This document shows positions 16,778-25,752 of a stretch of 64,000 nt of DNA, piece after piece. Source of the DNA: Neisseria flavescens (GTDB lineage: Bacteria > Pseudomonadota > Gammaproteobacteria > Burkholderiales > Neisseriaceae); the NCBI RefSeq assembly GCF_005221285.1, contig NZ_CP039886.1, forward strand, positions 62,001 through 126,000. Direction: 5' to 3'. The notes below the pieces were generated by a model that made no database searches, was not told where the DNA came from, and was given only the letters and a program-made list of their open reading frames with translations. Every line of letters begins with the position of its first letter. Within the stretch, counting starts at the first letter, position 1. The position numbers and the translations under genes were made by a program.

Positions 16778-18025
16778 ATGAAGAAAATAATTGGTTTGGC
16801 CATTGCTGCGGCATTTGGTTTGAGCGCGTGCAGTAATTTGGATCACAAAACCGCGCACGAGGTCATGTCGATTTCCAATGACCGTATTTTAAAAGAAGAC
16901 CACAGCTTTAACATCACAGGCAGCTCCAGGGTATATATCAGCCCATTGGCTGAAGCTGTATTGGCAGATGAAAAGGTAGAAGAGAAAGCTAAAGCGGAAG
17001 TAGAGGGTGCCAAAGCAAAAGCAGAGGATGCGGCAGCCTCTATGGAAAACACTCAAGAAGAAGATGATCCTTTGAAACAGGACTTTTCTGAAAAAGAGGA
17101 AGCCGAGTTCCGCAATGCAATGCTTGATGCCTTGCCGGATGGCAGCATTGTACAAGTTGCCATTAATTATCTGGATAAATATCCCGCTATATCAAGCTAC
17201 ATAGAACGGACTCATCTGAATTATGAGGTGGCTGTTGACCTATCAACGCGTCAGTTTGAGATGATTCCTGAATTGGCCATCAACAACCACAATGAAAAAC
17301 TTAGTATCAAACTTCCTATGAAACTGGATGCGGAAAAATGGGAAATTTATATGGATCCGCCCGCCAGTGCTGCTGCCATTATTAGTGTGTACACCGATGA
17401 GAAAATCGGCAAACGTTTGATTAAAGAACCTTTAAAAGTGAGTTTGAAAGATAGTGCTGATTTGAAAGGCGTGCCTTTTGATCATATCGCTGAAGCGGCA
17501 ATGCGTGCTTGGTTGAGCATTAATAAGTCTCTACCTGCTGATGCATATGTATTCAAAGAAATGGATGAATTTGGTAAATCACACAAAGCACGTTATCGAG
17601 TGCGTTATGTCATGAAGCCTGAACATGATTCTATCGTAATGAAGGCAATGGCTAAGGCTTTTGATGAAGAGTTGTCGAAATTGCAGAAAACGCCACAACC
17701 TGGATCAACAGAAGAAGAGTATCAGAAAGCAAAAGAAAATTTCAGTGCATTCTCTAGTTTAAGCGAAAGTATTCAACCACTTAACTTCAAACAGGTATTC
17801 GGCAAAAATCCTGTTACTGACTATTATCTCGACCGCAAAGGCCGCATGTTGGCTTCCCGCATGTATATGCAAATCAATGGGATAGATAAGGCCATTAATA
17901 TTATCGGCGACAGTGTGTACAGTAATTACGGCAAACCGGTCTTCAAATTTAATCCGCAAGGTAAAGGCATTACTTGGGAAGAGCTGAAAGAGTCTTTCGA
18001 TTCGGATAAGAAAGAAGAAGATTAA
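16778..18025 (+). CDS. Predicted outer-membrane lipoprotein of unknown function
   Basis: A 415-residue lipoprotein. The signal ends in the lipobox FGLSACSN (lipidated Cys at about residue 19). After a short globular start comes an Ala/Glu/Lys-rich, coiled-coil-like stretch (EEKAKAEVEGAKAKAEDAAAS, residues 69-89), then a long acidic-basic domain without cysteines, ending in a charged SDKKEED tail. Codon and base composition are more AT-rich than in glnA and dusB, which suggests a genus-restricted or acquired gene. I recognise no catalytic motif. The next gene, encoding an M50-like protein, starts about 70 bases downstream. Confidence 0.7.
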   Translation: MKKIIGLAIAAAFGLSACSNLDHKTAHEVMSISNDRILKEDHSFNITGSSRVYISPLAEAVLADEKVEEKAKAEVEGAKAKAEDAAASMENTQEEDDPLKQDFSEKEEAEFRNAMLDALPDGSIVQVAINYLDKYPAISSYIERTHLNYEVAVDLSTRQFEMIPELAINNHNEKLSIKLPMKLDAEKWEIYMDPPASAAAIISVYTDEKIGKRLIKEPLKVSLKDSADLKGVPFDHIAEAAMRAWLSINKSLPADAYVFKEMDEFGKSHKARYRVRYVMKPEHDSIVMKAMAKAFDEELSKLQKTPQPGSTEEEYQKAKENFSAFSSLSESIQPLNFKQVFGKNPVTDYYLDRKGRMLASRMYMQINGIDKAINIIGDSVYSNYGKPVFKFNPQGKGITWEELKESFDSDKKEED

Positions 18026-18097
18026 AGCCTCGGGCCGTCTGAAAGGATATTTAATGATATTTTCTGTTTTCAGACGGCATGTTTGATAAGGAAAACC

Positions 18098-18748
18098 ATG
18101 TTTGCAAATTTTGATTTAGGCGTATTCTTGCTGGCAGTATTGCCCGTGTTGTTGGCCATTACCGTGCGCGAAGTGGCACGCGGTTATACGGCGCGGTATT
18201 GGGGCGACCATACCGGCGAGCAGTTTGGGCGGTTGACCCTCAATCCGCTGCCGCACATCGACCCTGTCGGTACGATTGTCGTGCCGCTGGTGTGTCTGAT
18301 GATAGGCAGTTTTCTGTTCGGCTGGGCGCGTCCTATGCCCATCGATTCGCGCAATTTCCGCGATCCGCGCCGTGCGTGGCGTTGGGTGTCGATTTCAGGT
18401 CCGATTGCCAATCTGATTTTGGCGTTTTTTTGGGGCTTTGTCGTCGTATTGTCCGCGTATGTGCCTGAGTCTTATCAAGCGCCGTTGGTGCAGATGGCCG
18501 GTTACGGCGTGATGGTGAACTCGATTTGGGTCGCATTCAGCCTGATTCCGATTTTGCCTTGGGACGGCGGTATTTTTATTGATACCTTCCTTAACGCCAA
18601 ACAGTCCATGCAGTTTCGTAAAATCGAGCCATACGGCACATGGATTATCCTGATTCTGTTGTTTACCGGCCTGCTGGCCAAACTGATTTGGCCGATTATC
18701 GCCATGATTCAGGCCGCAGTGCAGATGGTTGTCATGCTGTTTATTTAA
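18098..18748 (+). CDS. Site-2-protease-family (M50) membrane protein with degenerate active site
   Basis: A 216-residue protein with about five membrane segments, collinear with the YwhC/FtsH-type minimal M50 family. The segment that should read HExxH is ITVREVARGYTARYWGD: both zinc-binding histidines are replaced by arginine, while the glutamate remains. The third motif (usually NxxPxPPLDGG) is SLIPILPWDGG, keeping the aspartate. It is therefore unlikely to be an active zinc protease, though the fold seems preserved. Start at ATG 18098 rather than the in-frame 18083. A DUS pair separates it from the upstream lipoprotein gene. Confidence 0.78.
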   Translation: MFANFDLGVFLLAVLPVLLAITVREVARGYTARYWGDHTGEQFGRLTLNPLPHIDPVGTIVVPLVCLMIGSFLFGWARPMPIDSRNFRDPRRAWRWVSISGPIANLILAFFWGFVVVLSAYVPESYQAPLVQMAGYGVMVNSIWVAFSLIPILPWDGGIFIDTFLNAKQSMQFRKIEPYGTWIILILLFTGLLAKLIWPIIAMIQAAVQMVVMLFI

Positions 18749-18760
18749 ATATTTTGGCTG

Positions 18761-18800
18761 AAAAAGGCCGTCTGAAACTCAGTTTCAGACGGCCTTTTTC
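18761..18800 (+). terminator. DUS inverted-pair terminator
   Basis: AAAAAGGCCGTCTGAAACT and AGTTTCAGACGGCCTTTTT arms; strong hairpin with a T-run. Confidence 0.8.
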
Positions 18801-18880
18801 ATTGTGCAACATGTAAATACGATTGGAAAAGTTGCTTAAAAATTGTACAATTTCAGCCCTTTCAATTTGGCGCAAACATC

Positions 18881-19885
18881 ATGCACATCGGCGGCTATTT
18901 CATTGACAACCCTATCGCACTCGCCCCCATGGCAGGTATTACGGACAAACCGTTCCGCCGGATTTGCCGCGAGTTTGGCGCAGGGTGGGCGGTATGCGAA
19001 ATGCTGACCAGCGATCCGAGCTTGCGCCATACCAAAAAAACCTTGCGCCGCAGCGATTTTGAAGGCGAGGGTGGAGTTGTGGCCGTGCAGATTGCCGGCA
19101 GCGATCCGCAGCAGATGGCGGAAGCCGCACGATATAACGTCGGCTTAGGCGCGCAGGTCATTGATATAAACATGGGCTGTCCGGCCAAAAAAGTCTGCAA
19201 TGTGCAGGCGGGCAGCGCGTTGATGCAAAACGAGCCTTTGGTTGGCGAAATCTTGGAAGCCGTTGTCAACGCGGTGGACGTACCCGTTACCCTCAAAACC
19301 CGTTTGGGCTGGCACGACGAACATCAAAACTTGCCGACCATCGCCAAAATCGCCGAAGAATCGGGCATTGCAGCCCTTGCCATCCATGGCCGCACCCGTA
19401 CGCAGATGTACAAAGGCGAAGCGCGTTACGAACTGATTGCCGAAACCAAAGGCCGTCTGAACATCCCCGTTTGGGTCAACGGCGATATTACTTCGCCGCA
19501 AAAAGCCGCCGCCGTCCTCAAGCAAACCGCTGCCGACGGCATCATGATAGGGCGCGGCGCACAAGGCAGGCCGTGGCTTTTCCGTGATTTAAAACATTAC
19601 GCCGAACACGGCGTTTTGCCGCCGGCCTTAAGCTTGACAGAATATAATGCCACTATTTTGAACCACATCCGCGCCATGCATGAATTTTATGGCGAAGTGG
19701 CCGGCATACGCATCGCCCGCAAACACATCGGCTGGTATATCGATGAAATGCCCGACGGCGAACAAACACGCCGGGAAATTAACTGCTTGGACAGCGCCAC
19801 AGCACAATACGATACCCTTGCCGCCTATCTTGAGACGCTTTCAGAAAAAACCGACCGTTGGGTATGCCACTATCGGGAAGGCTAA
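18881..19885 (+). CDS. dusB: tRNA-dihydrouridine synthase B
   Basis: A 334-residue flavoenzyme that reduces specific uridines in the tRNA D-loop. The TIM barrel start IALAPMAGITDKPFRRICR, the catalytic cysteine in INMGCPAKKVCNVQAGSALM (about residues 97-116), KTRLGWHD and GRTRTQMYKG are typical of DusB. It is followed 70 bases later by fis, the dusB-fis operon conserved in gamma- and betaproteobacteria, which supports the DusB subfamily call. Confidence 0.94.
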   Translation: MHIGGYFIDNPIALAPMAGITDKPFRRICREFGAGWAVCEMLTSDPSLRHTKKTLRRSDFEGEGGVVAVQIAGSDPQQMAEAARYNVGLGAQVIDINMGCPAKKVCNVQAGSALMQNEPLVGEILEAVVNAVDVPVTLKTRLGWHDEHQNLPTIAKIAEESGIAALAIHGRTRTQMYKGEARYELIAETKGRLNIPVWVNGDITSPQKAAAVLKQTAADGIMIGRGAQGRPWLFRDLKHYAEHGVLPPALSLTEYNATILNHIRAMHEFYGEVAGIRIARKHIGWYIDEMPDGEQTRREINCLDSATAQYDTLAAYLETLSEKTDRWVCHYREG

Positions 19886-19955
19886 AGGGTTTCAGACGGC
19901 CTTATCATCTAAAAAACAAATCTATTTAAAAACAAATCCAAAGAAAGACATCACG

Positions 19956-20195
19956 ATGAATCAAACGACTACTGACATTGCGCAATGTATTGAACAAAAC
20001 CTGAAGCAATACTTCAAAGACTTGGATGGCACGGAACCTTGCGGCGTGTACGATATGGTGTTGCACCAAGTTGAAAAACCGATGCTGATTTGCGTGATGG
20101 AGCAATGCGGCGGCAACCAATCTAAAGCGGCGGTCATTTTGGGGTTAAACCGCAATACCTTGCGCAAAAAGCTGCAGCAGCATGGTTTATTGTAA
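19956..20195 (+). CDS. fis: Fis-family nucleoid-associated DNA-binding protein
   Basis: 79 residues, starting MNQTTTDIAQCIEQNLKQYF. The C-terminal helix-turn-helix CGGNQSKAAVILGLNRNTLRKKLQQHGLL closely matches Fis; the N-terminal activation arms are shorter than in E. coli (98 residues), as usual in betaproteobacteria. ATG 19956 follows AAAGAAAG; the long in-frame extension from 19680 overlaps dusB and is not real. Likely co-transcribed with dusB. Fis bends DNA and activates stable-RNA promoters. Confidence 0.92.
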   Translation: MNQTTTDIAQCIEQNLKQYFKDLDGTEPCGVYDMVLHQVEKPMLICVMEQCGGNQSKAAVILGLNRNTLRKKLQQHGLL

Positions 20196-20377
20196 TAGGG
20201 AGGATAGGGCAGACATTTCTGCCTGCCTATAATGAAAGAACCGGCTGGGTCATTTATCCATCAGTTAGATATTTTTTGGATTCGTTGACACAATCAAAAT
20301 AAAAACAGCTTGAAAAGGCTTCAGGCCGTCTGAAAACCAGAGAAGAAACGATTAATTTTTTTACCATGAGTTGAACC

Positions 20378-21253
20378 ATGCTTTACCAAATACTCGCATT
20401 GTTAATCTGGGGCAGCTCGTTTATCGCTGCCAAGTATTCCTACGAGATGCTTGACCCGACGCTGATGGTTGAGGCGCGGTTGCTGATTGCCGCGTTGATG
20501 GTGCTGCCGTCGTGCCGCCGTCATTTGGGTAGGATTCCGCGGAGCGAATGGAAGCCGTTGTTGTGGATTTCCTTTGTCAACTACGTTGTCGTTTTGATGC
20601 TTCAGTTTATCGGTTTGAAATATACATCCGCTGCCAGCGCGGTTACCATGGTGGGGCTGGAGCCTTTGCTGGTGGTCTTTGTCGGTCATTTCTTCTTCAA
20701 CGACAAAGCCAAACTTTACCACTGGATTTGCGGCGCAGTGGCGTTTGCAGGCGTGGGCATGATGGTCATGGGCGGTGCAGAAGAGGGCGGTACGATTGAC
20801 TGGTTCGGCTGTCTGTTGATTTTGCTTGCGGGATTGGGCTTTGCAGGCGTGATACGTCCGAGCCGGCAGATGGTTGCCCGTATCGGTGCGCCTGCATTTA
20901 CCGCGGCTTCCATGGCGGTGGCGGCGGTGTTGTGTCTGCCGTTTTCGCTGGTGTTGGCAGACAGCTATCAAATCAACTGGTCATGGGGCGGTACGCTGTC
21001 GATTTTATATATGGGGATTGGCTGTAGTTGGCTTGCCTATCTGTTGTGGAACAAAGGCATGAACACAGTCCCTGCCAACGTCTCCGGCCTGCTGATTTCG
21101 CTTGAGCCTGTCATCGGCGTTATCATGGCGGTGTTAATTTTGGGCGAACATTTAAGTGCTATGTCTGCGATGGGCATTACCGTGGTTATTGTGTCCACTT
21201 TTGTCGCCGGTATGTTGGCGCGTGTCAGCAACAAACACAAAAAGGCCGTCTGA
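20378..21253 (+). CDS. EamA/DMT-superfamily transporter
   Basis: A 291-residue protein with about ten transmembrane helices in two EamA repeats. The first repeat begins LLIWGSSFIAAKYSYEMLDPTLMVEAR; the second ends LLISLEPVIGVIMAVLILGE, the classic DMT signature. Such carriers export amino acids or other metabolites; the substrate cannot be read from sequence. It stands alone, with a DUS upstream and the next DUS at its stop codon, so its reading frame ends inside the terminator stem. Confidence 0.85.
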   Translation: MLYQILALLIWGSSFIAAKYSYEMLDPTLMVEARLLIAALMVLPSCRRHLGRIPRSEWKPLLWISFVNYVVVLMLQFIGLKYTSAASAVTMVGLEPLLVVFVGHFFFNDKAKLYHWICGAVAFAGVGMMVMGGAEEGGTIDWFGCLLILLAGLGFAGVIRPSRQMVARIGAPAFTAASMAVAAVLCLPFSLVLADSYQINWSWGGTLSILYMGIGCSWLAYLLWNKGMNTVPANVSGLLISLEPVIGVIMAVLILGEHLSAMSAMGITVVIVSTFVAGMLARVSNKHKKAV

Positions 21254-21273
21254 AAACAGTTTCAGACGGCCTG
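21241..21273 (+). terminator. DUS inverted pair overlapping the DMT transporter stop codon
   Basis: AAAGGCCGTCTGAAA / TTTCAGACGGCC stem. The TGA stop codon is supplied by the DUS itself. Confidence 0.6.
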
Positions 21274-21309
21274 AAGTAAGCTTCAATAAAACATTTTGGG
21301 AAAATTTCT

Positions 21310-22128
21310 ATGAAACGCATCATCTCCCTGCTTTTGCTTGCCTGCCCTATTTTGGCGTTGGCTGCACCCGATAACGACAAAGCCGCCGTACAGGCCGTCA
21401 TTGCCAAGTATTACAACCGACCGCTTGCCGCGCACAAATGCCAGCTCGCCAAGCCGCCGAAAGACAGTGAGACAGCATCTGACAATATTATGTATTGCAT
21501 GAAACCTGTTGCCGATCATACCGTAACGCGCAACGGCAAAGCCACGCGCTATGTGTTGTACACGGGTTTTGCCTACGATATGGAACAAAAAGTAAAACAG
21601 GACGCCCATGCTTCTTCCGGTCTGGCAGAATTGTTTGTTTTGGAGAAAGCAGACGGCAAGTGGGCAATTAAACAGCACGGAAAAGATGAAATCGGCGCAT
21701 GGGGCGAGACACCGGAGAATAAGGATTGGCGGTTTGTCCAGATGGGTGAGCAAAACTGGGGCTACACTGTCGAATCAGGCTATACGGGTCAAGGCGAAAC
21801 GACAACCGGAGAAAATTTCCTGTTTACCGATAATAGCAACCGTGTTCATAAAAGCTTCATTATCAATGGTAGAGATAACGGCGCATATTACGGCAATTGC
21901 GATGAATATAAAGGGCGCGAAAAACGCCTCTGCGAAGACACGTTTGTCAGCCTGGAAGCCAAAATTGCTTTTGACAAAAGCCGTCCTGCCGTATCCGGCG
22001 TATGGGCGTTGACTGCAAAACTCAGCGGTGTATCAGGAAAGAAAAATTATAAAAATCAGAAATATATTTTCCCTTATAACGGCAAAACCCACGTTGCCCC
22101 CAAAAACTATCCCTTAGGCGGACAATAG
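21310..22128 (+). CDS. Secreted protein of unknown function
   Basis: A 272-residue protein with a signal peptide (MKRIISLLLLACPILALAAP). The mature part has three or four cysteines (AHKCQLA, IMYCMKP, YGNCDEYK, RLCEDTF), so probably two periplasmic disulfides, and a C-terminal basic KKNYKNQKYIFPYNGKTH region. I do not recognise the family. It lies directly before an AT-rich orphan ORF and a TpsA scrap. RBS is not strong; the ATG at 21310 fits the signal peptide. Confidence 0.7.
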   Translation: MKRIISLLLLACPILALAAPDNDKAAVQAVIAKYYNRPLAAHKCQLAKPPKDSETASDNIMYCMKPVADHTVTRNGKATRYVLYTGFAYDMEQKVKQDAHASSGLAELFVLEKADGKWAIKQHGKDEIGAWGETPENKDWRFVQMGEQNWGYTVESGYTGQGETTTGENFLFTDNSNRVHKSFIINGRDNGAYYGNCDEYKGREKRLCEDTFVSLEAKIAFDKSRPAVSGVWALTAKLSGVSGKKNYKNQKYIFPYNGKTHVAPKNYPLGGQ

Positions 22129-22162
22129 AACCACAAAACCCATGTTCACAGGAGGGAAATAA

Positions 22163-22510
22163 TTGAGAAAATTTTTTGTCACTGCAGCAATAATTATATT
22201 TACTATATTATTTAATAAATATGATCAACAGAATTGCATGAAAAAAATAATTTTTATAAATAATAAAGTTCACTTGTTTAAAACTCAGAAAGGAAGATAC
22301 CCATCTAATTTAAGCGAGATTAATATTTATCCACATGAAATTTTAGGATGTAATTTTTTTAGCTATAACGTGCCTGGCTGGGGGAATTGTAATTACATAT
22401 CGTATAACCACGGACACTATATTTTAAGTATAGATAGTGTTTTCAATGGTTGTTTAACAGAGTCTGAAGACGAGTCTATTTATTTAAACTCAGGGAGATA
22501 TGATTTCTAA
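22163..22510 (+). CDS. AT-rich orphan ORF, candidate immunity-type or pilin-like small protein
   Basis: A 115-residue ORF beginning at TTG 22163, 8 bases after a strong AGGAGGG. Composition is far more AT-rich than its neighbours. The N terminus is hydrophobic (FFVTAAIIIFTILF), followed by a charged region with KGRYPSNLSEI, PGWGNCNYISYN and YILSIDSVFNG; four cysteines. The YP..L.EI...PGWGN pattern loosely recalls the C-terminal fold of GspG-type pseudopilins, but there is no prepilin peptidase site. Immediately after its stop lies a fragment of a TpsA/FHA gene, the setting in which Neisseria keep toxin/immunity cassettes. Function not established. Confidence 0.5.
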   Translation: MRKFFVTAAIIIFTILFNKYDQQNCMKKIIFINNKVHLFKTQKGRYPSNLSEINIYPHEILGCNFFSYNVPGWGNCNYISYNHGHYILSIDSVFNGCLTESEDESIYLNSGRYDF

Positions 22511-22512
22511 AA

Positions 22513-22671
22513 GTCGGCAGCGACATCAATATCCGCAGCCGCGAGGGCGACATTACCGTCCAAGGCAGCAACATTACTGCGGGCGATACCATCCGCCTCG
22601 ATTCCGCACGCGACATCCGGCTGCAGTCGGCCCAAGACAGCCAACATATAGTTCCCTTAAAAACGCTTTGA
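22513..22671 (+). pseudogene. Fragment of a two-partner-secretion haemagglutinin (TpsA/FHA-like)
   Basis: A 52-codon open stretch without start codon, in frame to TGA 22669-22671. It reads VGSDINIRSREGDITVQGS, then NITAGDTIRLDSARDIRLQS and AQDSQ: the glycine/asparagine beta-helix repeat typical of FHA, HMW and CdiA stems. After AQDSQ the similarity seems to stop (HIVPLKTL). It is a remnant, not a gene. Confidence 0.75.
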
Positions 22672-22701
22672 TCAAACCATTACTACCTCAAGTCAAATCC
22701 C

Positions 22702-23928
22702 GTGAAAGACACTCATAAACTCTGGGCCGCACTCATCATTACCGGCATTATCGGCGGCATGGTCGGCATTGTATTAACCGAAATCATGCACACAATTCAA
22801 CATCTTGCCTACGGTTACGGTTCAGACGGCCTATACGTTTCATTCCGAGAGGGCGTAGCGCAGGCAAGTTCGGAGCGACGTATCGGCGTGATGGCCTTTT
22901 GCGGCGCGGTGGTCGGCTTGGGGTGGTGGTTGCTCAAACGCCACGGCAGGTCGTAACCGAGCATTAAAGCCGTGGTTAAAAATCCGCTCGCCGGTTTTCC
23001 GTTTTTTGAAACTGTCAGCCATGCCCTGTTGCAAATCATTACCGTCGGGCTTGGTTCGCCGCTCGGCCGCGAAGTTGCACCGCGCGAAATGACCGCCGCC
23101 TTTGCTTCAGTAGGTGTCAACCGTTTCGGGTTGCGCGAAGACGACGCAAGGCTGGTCATTGCTTGCGCCTCGGGTGCAGGTTTGGCGGCCGTGTATAACG
23201 TGCCGCTCGCCTCCACACTTTTTATCCTCGAAGCCATGCTGGGCGTATGGACGCAGCAAGCTGTCGCCGCCGCATTGCTGACTTCAGTCATCGCCACCGC
23301 CGTCGCGCGCATCGGCTTGGGCGACGTGCAGCAATATCATCCGGCCAACCTTTCCATCAACACATCATTACTTTGGTTTTCCGCCATCATCGGCCCGATA
23401 CTGGGCGCAACTGCCGTCTTTTTCCAGCGCACAGCCCAAAAGTTTCCCTTCATCAAGCGCGACAACATCAAAATCATTCCCTTGGCTGTCTGTATGTTTG
23501 CACTCATCGGCACGATTGCCGTTTGGTTTCCCGAAATTTTGGGCAACGGCAAAGCAGGCAACCAACTGACCTTTGGCGGTTTGACCGGTTGGCAATACAG
23601 CCTTGAGCTGACCGCCGTCAAATGGGCGGTCGTCTTGATGGAGCTGGCGGCAGGGGCATACGGCGGCCTGATTACGCCGTCGATGATGCTCGGCAGCACC
23701 ATTTCTTTTGCTGCCGCCGCCGCGTGGAACAGCGTCTTCCCCGAAATGCCGTCTGAAAGCGCGGCAGTCGTCGGAGCGGCGGTGTTTCTCGGCGTATCGC
23801 TCAAAATGCCGCTGACCGCCATCGTCTTTATTTTAGAGCTCACCTATGCCCCCGTTGCCTTACTCATGCCCTTATGCGTAGGCATGGCAGGCGCAGTATG
23901 GGTAGCAAAGAAAATGGGATTTAAATAG
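22702..23928 (+). pseudogene. clcA: CLC-type chloride channel/transporter, split by one in-frame stop
   Basis: Two open segments in the same frame (22702-22953 and 22957-23928) are separated only by TAA at 22954-22956 within GRS-stop-PSIKAVVKNPLAG. Joined, they give about 408 residues with the CLC landmarks: N-terminal membrane helix, GLGSPLGREVAPREMTAAFAS (the GREGP-type anion-filter helix, here GREVAP), CASGAGLAAVYNVPLASTLFILE, and GGLITPSMMLGSTI. A second start (22972, GTG) could yield the C-terminal part alone, but it would lack the first helices. A DUS copy lies in the N-terminal coding part. Likely non-functional unless the stop is a base-call error or is read through. Confidence 0.8.
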
Positions 23929-23936
23929 ACAAAAGC

Positions 23937-23973
23937 AAAAGGCCGTCTGAAACCAAGTTTCAGACGGCCTTTT
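23937..23973 (+). terminator. DUS inverted-pair terminator after clcA
   Basis: AAAAGGCCGTCTGAAAC and GTTTCAGACGGCCTTTT arms with a 3-base loop. Confidence 0.75.
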
Positions 23974-24091
23974 GCAATAAAATTGTTAACAATATTTGCA
24001 AAAACCTACTGCCAAAAATGCGAAACTGGGGGATAATACCGCCCTGAAAATTCATCCCATACTGATTAAACCTTCAACAAAGGAAATCCAA

Positions 24092-25672
24092 ATGCCTTCC
24101 ATCAAACGCGCGCTGATCAGCCTGTCCGACAAGACTGGTGCAGTCGAATTTGCCCAAACCCTGCACAAGCTCGGTGTCGAAATCCTCTCCACCGGCGGCA
24201 CGGCGAAGCTGCTTGCCGATGCGGGCGTTCCCGTGATTGAAGTTGCCGACTATACCGGCTTCCCCGAAATGCTCGACGGCCGCGTGAAAACCCTGCATCC
24301 GAAAATTCACGGCGGTATTCTCGGCCGTCGCGATTTGGACGAACACGTCGCCAAGATGGAAGAACACGGCATCGGCAATATCGACCTTGTGTGCGTCAAT
24401 CTTTACCCCTTCGCCGCCACCATCGCCAAGCCTGACTGCACGCTGGAAGACGCGATTGAAAACATCGACATCGGCGGCCCGACCATGGTGCGTTCCGCCG
24501 CGAAAAACTGGAAACACGTCGCCATCGTTACCGATACCGCCGATTTCCCTGCCATCGCCGCCGAACTCGAAGCCAACAATGGCGCATTGAGCGACAAAAC
24601 CCGCTTCAACCTCTCACGCAAAGCGTTCAGCCACACCGCCCAATACGACGGCATGATTTCCAACTACCTGACCTCGCTTTCAGACGACGTCTTGAGCGGC
24701 CAGCCCCAAATTGGCGAATTCCCAAGCCAGTTCAACCAAAGCTGGATTAAAGTGCAAGACATGCGCTACGGCGAAAATCCGCACCAACGCGCCGCGTTCT
24801 ACCGCGATATTGACCCCGCCGCAGGCAGCCTTTCCGCCTACAAACAACTGCAAGGCAAAGAATTGTCCTACAACAACATCGCCGATGCCGATGCCGCTTG
24901 GGAAGCCGTCAAATCCTTCGACGCGCCCGCCTGCGTGATTGTGAAACACGCCAATCCGTGCGGCGTCGCCGTTGCAGCCGATACCTTGACCGCCTACAAG
25001 CTCGCCTACGCCACCGACACCACCAGCGCGTTCGGCGGCATCATCGCCTTCAACCGTGAAATCGACGGCGCAACCGTCAAACAAATTACCGACAATCAGT
25101 TTATGGAAGTCCTGATGGCGCCGAAGTTCACCGCTGAAGCCCTCGAAATCGCCGCCGCCAAGAAAAACGTGCGCGTATTGGAAGTGCCTCTTGAAGCAGG
25201 CGCAAACCGCTTCGAACTCAAACGCGTCGGCGGCGGACTGTTGGTACAAACGCCCGACATCTGCCGCATCAGCCGCGCCGATTTGAAAGTCGTCTCCAAA
25301 CGCCAACCGACCGAGCAGGAATGGAACGATTTGCTGTTCGTCTGGAACGTCGCAAAATACGTCAAATCCAACGCCATCGTGTTCGGCAAAGGCGGTCAAA
25401 CCTACGGCATCGGCGCAGGTCAAATGAGCCGCGTGGACAGCACCCGCATCGCCGCCCGCAAAGCGCAAGATGCCAATCTCGACCTCAACGGCGCATGTGC
25501 CGCATCCGATGCCTTCTTCCCATTCCGCGACGGCGTAGATGTCATTGCCGAGCAGGGCATCAAAGCCATCATCCATCCGGCAGGCTCGATGCGCGATCAA
25601 GAAGTTTTCGACGCGGCGGACGAACACGGCATCGCGATGGTAGTAACGGGTGTGCGCCACTTCCGCCATTAA
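24092..25672 (+). CDS. purH: Bifunctional AICAR formyltransferase / IMP cyclohydrolase
   Basis: A 526-residue enzyme for the last two steps of IMP synthesis. The N-terminal cyclohydrolase domain starts KRALISLSDKTGAVEFAQTL and includes DGRVKTLHPKIHGGIL. The C-terminal transformylase has the catalytic KHANPCGVAVA (Lys-His), FGGIIAFNREID and the KSNAIVFGKGGQTYGIGAGQMSRVDS segment. ATG 24092 follows CAAAGGAAAT; the frame extends upstream to 23996 without a ribosome site. Its third-position C preference is stronger than in neighbouring genes, as in highly expressed neisserial genes. Confidence 0.96.
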   Translation: MPSIKRALISLSDKTGAVEFAQTLHKLGVEILSTGGTAKLLADAGVPVIEVADYTGFPEMLDGRVKTLHPKIHGGILGRRDLDEHVAKMEEHGIGNIDLVCVNLYPFAATIAKPDCTLEDAIENIDIGGPTMVRSAAKNWKHVAIVTDTADFPAIAAELEANNGALSDKTRFNLSRKAFSHTAQYDGMISNYLTSLSDDVLSGQPQIGEFPSQFNQSWIKVQDMRYGENPHQRAAFYRDIDPAAGSLSAYKQLQGKELSYNNIADADAAWEAVKSFDAPACVIVKHANPCGVAVAADTLTAYKLAYATDTTSAFGGIIAFNREIDGATVKQITDNQFMEVLMAPKFTAEALEIAAAKKNVRVLEVPLEAGANRFELKRVGGGLLVQTPDICRISRADLKVVSKRQPTEQEWNDLLFVWNVAKYVKSNAIVFGKGGQTYGIGAGQMSRVDSTRIAARKAQDANLDLNGACAASDAFFPFRDGVDVIAEQGIKAIIHPAGSMRDQEVFDAADEHGIAMVVTGVRHFRH

Positions 25673-25689
25673 GGCGGATGAACAAGGCA

Positions 25690-25722
25690 ATGCCGTCTGA
25701 AGGGCTTTCAGACGGCATTTTT
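25690..25722 (+). terminator. AT-dialect DUS terminator after purH
   Basis: ATGCCGTCTGAA and TTCAGACGGCAT arms followed by TTTTT. This is the meningococcal/gonococcal-type DUS. Confidence 0.75.
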
Positions 25723-25752
25723 GCGCCATTTACCGTAATCCTGAAACCCGTC

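Noticed and set aside
24680..25729. Long open frame on the strand opposite purH (349 codons).
   Set aside because: Mirror of a GC-rich, strongly codon-biased gene; composition and lack of a ribosome site mark it as a shadow. The same holds for the long antisense frames over pncB/mpg, glnA and ubiM.
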